Assembly: GCA_021157485.1 (NCBI GenBank) | Contig: JAGGWO010000133.1 | Location: forward strand, 1-19,371 | Length of the DNA: 19,371 bases | Source of the DNA: Sulfurimonas sp. | GTDB lineage: Bacteria; Campylobacterota; Campylobacteria; Campylobacterales; Sulfurimonadaceae | Direction: 5' to 3' | Shown: piece after piece, positions 14,438-19,371 of the stretch | Layout: each line of letters opens with the position of its first letter | How positions within the stretch are numbered: the stretch's first letter is position 1 | Position numbers and translations under genes: made by a program | Notes under the pieces: generated by a model | What the model saw: only the letters and a program-made list of their open reading frames with translations | Told to the model about the DNA's origin: nothing | Database searches by the model: none

Positions 14438-16114
14438 TTACTCGTTATTGAGGGAGATTGATTTATTTGTAGGGATTAAGGTGATTTTATCTTCATTGAT
14501 TTGAAGATAAAAAGGTGTGTAGGCTAGCTCTTCTGTTTTAAATTTGATTTCATTTTCATCATCAATTACAAAAACTATATTATTAAGACCAGTAAATGGT
14601 TTTTCAATAGATATTTTTGCATTCATATATGAAGTTTCTATAATATTTTGCTCACTTTTTAAGTCTTGAATCTCTTTTTTTATGTGAGGAACTTTAGTTT
14701 GACTATGTCTCTGAGCCTCTTCAAGTTTAAACTTAAGATTTTCTATATCTGCGTTTATATGATTTATCTTTGAGTTTAGTATAGGGATATCTCTATAGTT
14801 TATTTTAAAGAGATTATCTTCTCCTCTTACCTGTTTAATCGTTATAGAGTGAGATGCATAAACCTTTAGATTACTTTTAACTAACCCGATAGTTACATCC
14901 TGAGCATAGATAGACCCACCAAGGCAGGCCTCTATATCTACTTTAGTAGCATGAACCTCTCCGCCTTCAAGAAGTTTAATCTTAGCTTCATTGCATCTAA
15001 GCATTCCTTTGTGTCTATTTATCTCGGCATATTTAGCAAACTGTTTAGAGTCTTGGTGTGTTGCACCATCTATTATCAGGTTTATTGCTTCTAGTGTACT
15101 TTTAGCGCCTACATGACCATTTATGTGAATCGTTTCAGATATTAACTCAACACCTTCCCCAATGCTATCTTTTGTAGTGTCATTTTGAGATATCATAACT
15201 TCAACATTGTTCTCTTCTTCAGAGGCTAAAGATGTTTGGTTTCTAGATATTTTAGACATTCTAATCTTATTATCTACACTTAGAGAGTTTCCATCAAAGT
15301 GAACATATCCTCTTCTTCTACTTTTATAGAGTTTAGATTTTTCATTCTCCTCGATTCTTATACTCTGTTTATCGATTTTTGCTTCTAAATCATCACTATT
15401 GTTCGCTGAACCGCCATTAACTTCTTTTCCATATGCATTTAAGCCATTCTTGCCAAAGATAGGTTTTTTAAACTCAATAAGAAGTTCATTCTCTTCTACT
15501 TCGATAATCTGATTCTGATTACCTTTTTCTCTAAACCAGTAAACCAGTTTACTCTCTCTCGTAACAACTGCTTTAATACCATTAAACAGAGGTATACGAA
15601 TATTTTTTGTAAATTTACCTGCATAGATATGTTTTACAAATGCTTTAAGTGTCTTTTTCATCTCTTGATCAAAGATATTAACCAAAATAGAGTTTGATGC
15701 TTTTATCTTGTTTAGTTCAGTATATAAAAGAAGTAGCATATCTTTTGGAGTATATTTTTTATATGGTATTTTTGAATCACTCTTGATTGTGATTTTAGGG
15801 TGAGTAGCATTATCACCAAGTACTATTTCATAGTTTAGTTTTAAGCCATTGTTTTTGAGTTTTTTTGCAGTGATTGTATAGACTTGGTTAAATTCAATAT
15901 GTTCATTTAAAATTCTATCTTTATCTGTATACTGATTTAAAATCTCTTTAGCAATAAGTATAAACTCATCAGTTGCACTCTCTTTGATATAAGTGTCAAC
16001 TTTATTTATACTAAAAGTACACTCATCAAGAGCTACCTGATTGTCCGTAGCAAATATAGCCATTGATTTTTGTATATCTTTTGTTTTTATAACTTTGTTT
16101 TGTATCTCACTCAT
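14438..16114 (-). CDS. FapA-family (DUF342) protein
   Basis: A 558-residue soluble protein. The block KPIFGKNGLNAYGKEV (217-232) is the mark of DUF342/FapA. Residues about 322-427 form short repeating hydrophobic strands (IHINGHVG, LIIDGA, EVHATKVDI, SIYAQDVTIG) expected of the polymer-forming beta-helix of this family. Residues about 444-495 look like a coiled coil. Family knowledge: Vibrio FapA is linked to polar flagellar assembly and cell-pole signalling, but the role in Campylobacterota is not settled. The ATG overlaps the stop of the coiled-coil gene upstream by one base (TAATG), so the two proteins likely work together. Confidence 0.85.
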   Translation of the reverse strand: MSEIQNKVIKTKDIQKSMAIFATDNQVALDECTFSINKVDTYIKESATDEFILIAKEILNQYTDKDRILNEHIEFNQVYTITAKKLKNNGLKLNYEIVLGDNATHPKITIKSDSKIPYKKYTPKDMLLLLYTELNKIKASNSILVNIFDQEMKKTLKAFVKHIYAGKFTKNIRIPLFNGIKAVVTRESKLVYWFREKGNQNQIIEVEENELLIEFKKPIFGKNGLNAYGKEVNGGSANNSDDLEAKIDKQSIRIEENEKSKLYKSRRRGYVHFDGNSLSVDNKIRMSKISRNQTSLASEEENNVEVMISQNDTTKDSIGEGVELISETIHINGHVGAKSTLEAINLIIDGATHQDSKQFAKYAEINRHKGMLRCNEAKIKLLEGGEVHATKVDIEACLGGSIYAQDVTIGLVKSNLKVYASHSITIKQVRGEDNLFKINYRDIPILNSKINHINADIENLKFKLEEAQRHSQTKVPHIKKEIQDLKSEQNIIETSYMNAKISIEKPFTGLNNIVFVIDDENEIKFKTEELAYTPFYLQINEDKITLIPTNKSISLNNE

Positions 16115-16800
16115 TAGTATTCTAGTAAGTCACTATAGTCATACTTTGAAAAATCTAAATAGAGTTTGCCATTTTGCTTAAGAACTCTTATATCACTTCC
16201 ATAAACCGCTAAAAATCTTCTTTTAATCACTTTTTTTTGATAAGGCTGTAGATTGAGAGTTTTTAAATAACTCTTTAGCTCTACTATTTCATTCTTTTTC
16301 TTAGGCTCTTCTATCTCTCTGTTCTGTAGAGTTTCAACTTCATGAACTGTTTGTGCTTTTTCAGCTATTAGTTTAGTGTTTATAAGTTCAAGTATATTTT
16401 TTAACTGCTCGTCTTTGGTACTGTAAACTTGTTCTATCTTACTCATCTCATCTCTTAGCATCTGCTCTTTATCATCTATAAGCTTATCTATCTTAGCTTC
16501 TAGTTGAACTATCTTCTCTTTGAGTTGTTGGTTTTCTCTTTGATAAAGAGAGAGAACCATAGCAACAGTTGTTTTAGGTTTAGCAGGAGCATTTTTAATG
16601 GCTTTTTCTTCTTGTCTTTTCTCAGTTTGTTGTTGATGAACTTCACTTCTTTTATCACTATCAAGGGAACTTCTTGTTACGATAATATAGGTAACGCCAT
16701 CCTCAATAATATAGTTAAGTTTTTTAGCTCTGAGTTTAGAGTTTATCATCTCTTTAGACATTTTAAAATGTGCAGAATATTCGTCTAATGTAAGTCTCAT
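16114..16800 (-). CDS. Coiled-coil protein with putative N-terminal DNA-binding-like domain (DUF3972-like)
   Basis: A 228-residue protein. Residues 1-45 (LTLDEYSAHFKMSKEMINSK, then YIIEDGVTYIIVT) resemble the winged or MerR-like mini-domain seen in Campylobacterota proteins labelled DUF3972; I recall this label but cannot check it. Residues about 85-170 are a long charged coiled coil. The C-terminal 55 residues (LKTLNLQPYQKKVIKRRF) form a separate basic domain. GGGAAG five bases before the ATG supports the start. It leads a two-gene operon with the FapA-like gene, transcribed away from fba. Function unknown; a scaffold or polar factor is an inference from the partner. Confidence 0.75.
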   Translation of the reverse strand: MRLTLDEYSAHFKMSKEMINSKLRAKKLNYIIEDGVTYIIVTRSSLDSDKRSEVHQQQTEKRQEEKAIKNAPAKPKTTVAMVLSLYQRENQQLKEKIVQLEAKIDKLIDDKEQMLRDEMSKIEQVYSTKDEQLKNILELINTKLIAEKAQTVHEVETLQNREIEEPKKKNEIVELKSYLKTLNLQPYQKKVIKRRFLAVYGSDIRVLKQNGKLYLDFSKYDYSDLLEY

Positions 16801-16841
16801 GCAATCTTCCCGAAAATATAATTTTAACTGATTTTATCATA

Positions 16842-16871
16842 ACTTCATAATAAAGTTCCTTTAAATGAAGT
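16842..16871. repeat. Inverted repeat in the divergent region before fba
   Basis: ACTTCAT (16842-16848) and ATGAAGT (16865-16871) are perfect inverted copies 16 bases apart, covering the -35 position of the fba promoter and the start region of the divergent coiled-coil gene. A shared operator is possible; chance in AT-rich DNA cannot be excluded. Confidence 0.35.
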
Positions 16872-16877
16872 ATGTCA

Positions 16878-16883
16878 TATAAT
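16878..16883 (+). promoter_or_regulatory. fba promoter -10
   Basis: A consensus TATAAT 28 bases upstream of the fba ATG, with no clear -35, followed by the ribosome site AGGGA six bases before the ATG. Confidence 0.6.
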
Positions 16884-16911
16884 GTCAAAATTAAATTTTT
16901 AGGGAATTATT

Positions 16912-17991
16912 ATGAGCAAAGGCATTTTAGATATTGTAAAACCTGGGGTTCTTTTTGGTGAAGATGTACAAAAAGTTTACACTCACGCTAAAGAGCAAGG
17001 ATTCGCCATACCAGCTATAAACGTTGTTAGTAGTGACTCTGTCAATGGTGTTTTAGAAGCGGCAGCAAAAGTAAATTCTCCGGTAATTATTCAGTTTAGT
17101 AATGGTGGAGCATCGTACTTTGCTGGTAAAGGTTTGAGTAACGAAGGTGAAAAAGCAGCGGTAGCTGGTGCAGTTGCTGGTGCAAAATATGTTCATGCTA
17201 TGGCAGAAGCGTATGGTGTAGCTGTAATCCTTCATACTGACCATGCAGCAAAGAAACTTCTTCCTTGGATAGATGCACTACTTAAAGCTGGAAAGAGACA
17301 CTTCAAACATACTAAAAGACCTCTTTTCTCTTCACATATGCTTGATCTTTCAGAAGAGCCTTTGGAAGAAAATATTGCTATTTGTAAAGAGTATTTTGTT
17401 GGTATGAACAAGATAGGAATGAGCATAGAAATCGAGCTTGGTTGTACTGGTGGCGAAGAAGATGGAGTGGATAATACAGATATGGATAATTCACTTCTTT
17501 ACACTCAACCAGAAGATGTTGCTTTTGCATATAAAGAGTTAAGTGAAGTATCTCCTCACTTTACAATTGCCGCTTCATTTGGAAATGTTCATGGCGTTTA
17601 TAAACCAGGTAACGTACAGCTCACTCCTAAAATCTTAGATAACTCTCAAAAATATATTCAAGAAAAATTTGGCACTGAAGCTAAACCTGTAAACTTTGTA
17701 TTTCACGGTGGCTCAGGTTCACTTGCTAGTGAGATAAGTGAAGCTATCGGTTATGGTGTTATCAAGATGAACATAGACACAGATACTCAGTGGGCAACAT
17801 GGGTAGGAACTAAAGCTTATGTTGAAAAATATAACGACTACCTACAAAGTCAAATCGGAAACCCAGAGGGTGAAGATAAACCAAATAAAAAATACTACGA
17901 TCCAAGAAAATGGTTAAGAGCAGGACAAGAGACATTAGTTGCTCGTACTGTTGAAGCGTTTAAAGACTTAAACGCAATGGATAGAAACTAA
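16912..17991 (+). CDS. fba: Class II fructose-bisphosphate aldolase
   Basis: Zinc-dependent aldolase of glycolysis and gluconeogenesis; in an autotroph it works mainly toward hexose. The 359 residues match the long class IIa form of E. coli FbaA. Visible marks are SNGGASYFAGKG, the catalytic Asp110 and zinc ligand His111 in LHTDHAAKKLLPW, SIEIELGCTGGEEDGVDN, zinc ligands His227 (GNVHGVY) and His265 (FHGGSGS), and the substrate phosphate site KMNIDTDTQWA. The start is fixed by AGGGA and the promoter. It is monocistronic as far as seen; nrdB follows after 115 bases. Confidence 0.97.
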   Translation: MSKGILDIVKPGVLFGEDVQKVYTHAKEQGFAIPAINVVSSDSVNGVLEAAAKVNSPVIIQFSNGGASYFAGKGLSNEGEKAAVAGAVAGAKYVHAMAEAYGVAVILHTDHAAKKLLPWIDALLKAGKRHFKHTKRPLFSSHMLDLSEEPLEENIAICKEYFVGMNKIGMSIEIELGCTGGEEDGVDNTDMDNSLLYTQPEDVAFAYKELSEVSPHFTIAASFGNVHGVYKPGNVQLTPKILDNSQKYIQEKFGTEAKPVNFVFHGGSGSLASEISEAIGYGVIKMNIDTDTQWATWVGTKAYVEKYNDYLQSQIGNPEGEDKPNKKYYDPRKWLRAGQETLVARTVEAFKDLNAMDRN

Positions 17992-18016
17992 ACTCTTTTT
18001 TCTTTGACGGCTAATC

Positions 18017-18022
18017 TATAAT
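18017..18022 (+). promoter_or_regulatory. Possible nrdB promoter -10
   Basis: TATAAT, 84 bases upstream of the nrdB ATG in the fba-nrdB gap. A TTGACG stands only seven bases before it, too close for a -35. This would give a leader of about 75 bases. The nrdB ribosome site is a modest GGAA six bases before the ATG. I see no tandem NrdR boxes in the gap. Confidence 0.4.
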
Positions 18023-18106
18023 GAAAAATAAGCTAAAAAGTATGTTGTATAAGAAAATAGCCCAATGGTTGAAAAACTAACATAGATAATTAAAATGGAA
18101 AACTAA

Positions 18107-19132
18107 ATGAAGAAAATATTTAACCCAGAGTCAACAGAAGTAACACATAAGATAATAGGTGGTGACCCATCAGGTATAGCAAACTTTAGCAAGCCTAGTC
18201 GTGTGATATACAAGACTATATATGAGGGTATGTTAGACAGAACATGGTTTCCATCTCAAGTAGATTTAAGTGATGATATAAAAGCTATGTTACATTTAAC
18301 AGAAGAAGAAGTCAGATTTTATGAATTAACATTTGGTAAGCTGATATTTAATGATAGTGTAATTACAAATAGAATTATGGATAACTTCAATCAATACATT
18401 ACAGACCCCATTGCAAACGCATGTTTAGCCAGACAAGCATTTGAAGAGAGTCTCCACTCTCAATCGTATGCATTTATTGGTGATGATGTCTTACAGAAGG
18501 CTAATGGGGATAGCGAGAAGGTTTACAACTTATTTAAAACAGATGATATGCTCCTTGAGCTAGCTAGTAATATTAATGCCGATTATGGTAGCTTTGATGA
18601 TGGCACTGAAGTAGAAGCAGGACACTTGGCTTTGGGTGCTATTGCTAACCTAGCTTTAGAAGGGGTATCATTTCCAGCAGGATTTCTAGCTATATGGTCA
18701 TTAGGTGATAAGATGAAAGGTTCAGCTAGTATGATAACTGAGATTAGCAAAGATGAGCTTGGTAGTCACTTACCTCTGTATGTGAATCTATACAATCATA
18801 TCCATACAGATGCAGAGCTAGATAAACCTAAGTATGACAAGATGGCAAAAGAGATGCTAATCAGAGCTACCGAGCGTGAAATTAAATTTCTTAAGTACTC
18901 TTCAGAAGGTGTATTAGGATTTTCAGACCCTTCTATTGAAAACTTTATGCACTGGGTATGTAACGAAAGATTTAGAGAATTAGGATTTGAGCTCCACTAC
19001 TCTAAAGCTGACACTACTGATGGTCTTGTAAAGATATTCAAAAACTACAGCCAGTTAAATGATACTAAGACAAATTTCTTTGAAGGAACAGTAAAGACTT
19101 ACTCTAAACAAAACTTAGATATGGATTTCTAG
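18107..19132 (+). CDS. nrdB: Class I ribonucleotide reductase beta subunit
   Basis: The small subunit that holds the di-metal centre and the radical used by NrdA to make deoxynucleotides. Length 341. Family marks: Trp47 in TWFP, Asp83, Glu114-x2-His117 and the radical Tyr121 (EESLHSQSY), Glu185 in LEGVSFPAGF, and DELGSH (216-221). In normal proteins the last motif is Asp-Glu-x2-His; here Glu217 and His221 are separated by three residues. The spacing from His117 to Glu185 is also about 18 residues shorter than in E. coli. The tyrosine argues for a subclass Ia/Ib-like radical site. No nrdA lies beside it, as in H. pylori where the two genes are unlinked. The divergence from the usual Campylobacterota NrdB suggests a second or acquired copy. 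Confidence 0.92.
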   Translation: MKKIFNPESTEVTHKIIGGDPSGIANFSKPSRVIYKTIYEGMLDRTWFPSQVDLSDDIKAMLHLTEEEVRFYELTFGKLIFNDSVITNRIMDNFNQYITDPIANACLARQAFEESLHSQSYAFIGDDVLQKANGDSEKVYNLFKTDDMLLELASNINADYGSFDDGTEVEAGHLALGAIANLALEGVSFPAGFLAIWSLGDKMKGSASMITEISKDELGSHLPLYVNLYNHIHTDAELDKPKYDKMAKEMLIRATEREIKFLKYSSEGVLGFSDPSIENFMHWVCNERFRELGFELHYSKADTTDGLVKIFKNYSQLNDTKTNFFEGTVKTYSKQNLDMDF

Positions 19133-19202
19133 CAATAAAAGAAAGAGATATTTAAATAACCAAATTTCTGTTTTGAAATTACCTTGAGGAATATATATTT
19201 TC

Positions 19203-19371
19203 TCATGGTTTTACTCTAAAAATAATTTCAAACCTACTACCATCCTCAGTAGCACTATAAATCAAATCTCCAGCAAAACTCTTCTTCATTATATCCATAC
19301 TCATATAAAGTCCTATTCCTGTGCCTTTACCTTGCTCTTTTGTTGTGAAGTATGGGTTGAATATTTTCTCT
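19203..19371 (-). CDS. Sensor histidine kinase, C-terminal fragment
   Basis: Only the last 55 residues are in the window; the gene continues beyond position 19371. They show the end of the HATPase domain: IFNPYFTTKEQGKGTGIGLY, containing the F-box (FNPYFTTK) and G2-box (GTGIGL), then a helix and the final strand SRFEIIFRV before the stop. FxPFFTTKxxGxGTGLGL is characteristic of orthodox sensor kinases that phosphorylate a response regulator. It converges with nrdB, 70 bases apart. Substrate and sensor domain are unknown because they lie outside the window. Confidence 0.88.
   Translation of the reverse strand, partial: EKIFNPYFTTKEQGKGTGIGLYMSMDIMKKSFAGDLIYSATEDGSRFEIIFRVKP

Larger units (their letters stand above)
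87..18421. repeat. Dispersed short motif AAACGCA(G), 22 copies
   Basis: Plus-strand copies start at 618, 1326, 2781, 2841, 3315, 5529, 6202, 6700, 7295, 8510, 10494, 11706, 17970 and 18415. Minus-strand copies (seen as TGCGTTT) start at 87, 317, 2937, 2949, 3256, 9858, 11905 and 14750. Fifteen of the 22 continue as AAACGCAG. All are inside genes, in both orientations relative to transcription. The window's first six bases, AACGCA, may be a further copy. Confidence 0.75.

Noticed and set aside
18021..18080. A 19-codon frame (MKNKLKSMLYKKIAQWLKN), basic and amphipathic, upstream of nrdB.
   Set aside because: It has no ribosome site, and its ATG overlaps the probable -10 box of nrdB, so it would lie at or before the transcript start.
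19162..19180. Short hairpin AATTTC/GAAATT after nrdB as a terminator.
   Set aside because: Six A/T-rich pairs and no U-run; too weak to call.
1..19371. Search for CRISPR arrays, insertion sequences, tRNA or rRNA genes and prophage.
   Set aside because: No regularly spaced repeats, transposase motifs, terminal inverted repeats, tRNA cloverleaf or rRNA-like sequence was noticed by eye. A tRNA scan would be the decisive test.

Overview
The window looks like core chromosome of a low-GC member of the Campylobacterota, probably a free-living Sulfurimonas-like bacterium. Three things support this: a gene for HobA, the DnaA partner known from this phylum; the gene order nudH-lysC-hobA-holB-folP, which as I recall matches H. 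pylori HP1228-HP1232; and tatB-tatC-queA on the other side (HP1060-HP1062 in H. pylori). The assignment rests on gene content and synteny read by eye, with no database search.

Layout. Positions 14-3371 are on the minus strand: hemW, then tatB, tatC and queA in an overlapping operon. A divergent gene at 3493-5175 encodes a c-di-GMP protein with a zinc-binding CZB-type sensor, a degenerate GGDEF domain and an intact-looking EAL domain. It sits between hemW and nudH. The plus-strand operon at 5243-9245 (nudH, lysC, hobA, holB, folP) is nearly gapless and mixes RNA decapping, lysine/threonine synthesis, replication and folate synthesis. folP overlaps the end of the convergent pit phosphate transporter by 33 bp. 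From 9213 to 16800 everything is on the minus strand. Listed in transcription order these are a coiled-coil protein and a FapA/DUF342 protein, a small HTH regulator with a 77-residue partner, HU, a NERD/UvrD-helicase-like protein with a ruined P-loop, msrB, a secreted cyclophilin, and pit. At 16912-19132 two plus-strand genes follow, fba (class II aldolase) and nrdB (ribonucleotide reductase beta). The window ends inside a minus-strand histidine kinase.

Most notable signals. (1) The heptamer AAACGCA occurs 22 times on the two strands, 15 of them as AAACGCAG. It occurs in all three codon phases and in both orientations, against about two expected by chance from composition. It looks like a genome-wide signal motif such as an uptake or recombination sequence. 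(2) A Pho-box-like pair of 8-bp direct repeats with 11-bp period lies just upstream of the -10 box of the pit transporter. (3) The helicase-like protein keeps the helicase layout but has lost key ATPase residues. (4) lysC has a strong internal Shine-Dalgarno and ATG at the expected start of a separate beta subunit. (5) The HTH regulator has an inverted repeat over its own -10 box and an AT-rich upstream region rich in similar half-sites. (6) NrdB has one extra residue in its second Glu-His metal-ligand motif. No tRNA, rRNA, CRISPR array, insertion sequence or prophage was seen.
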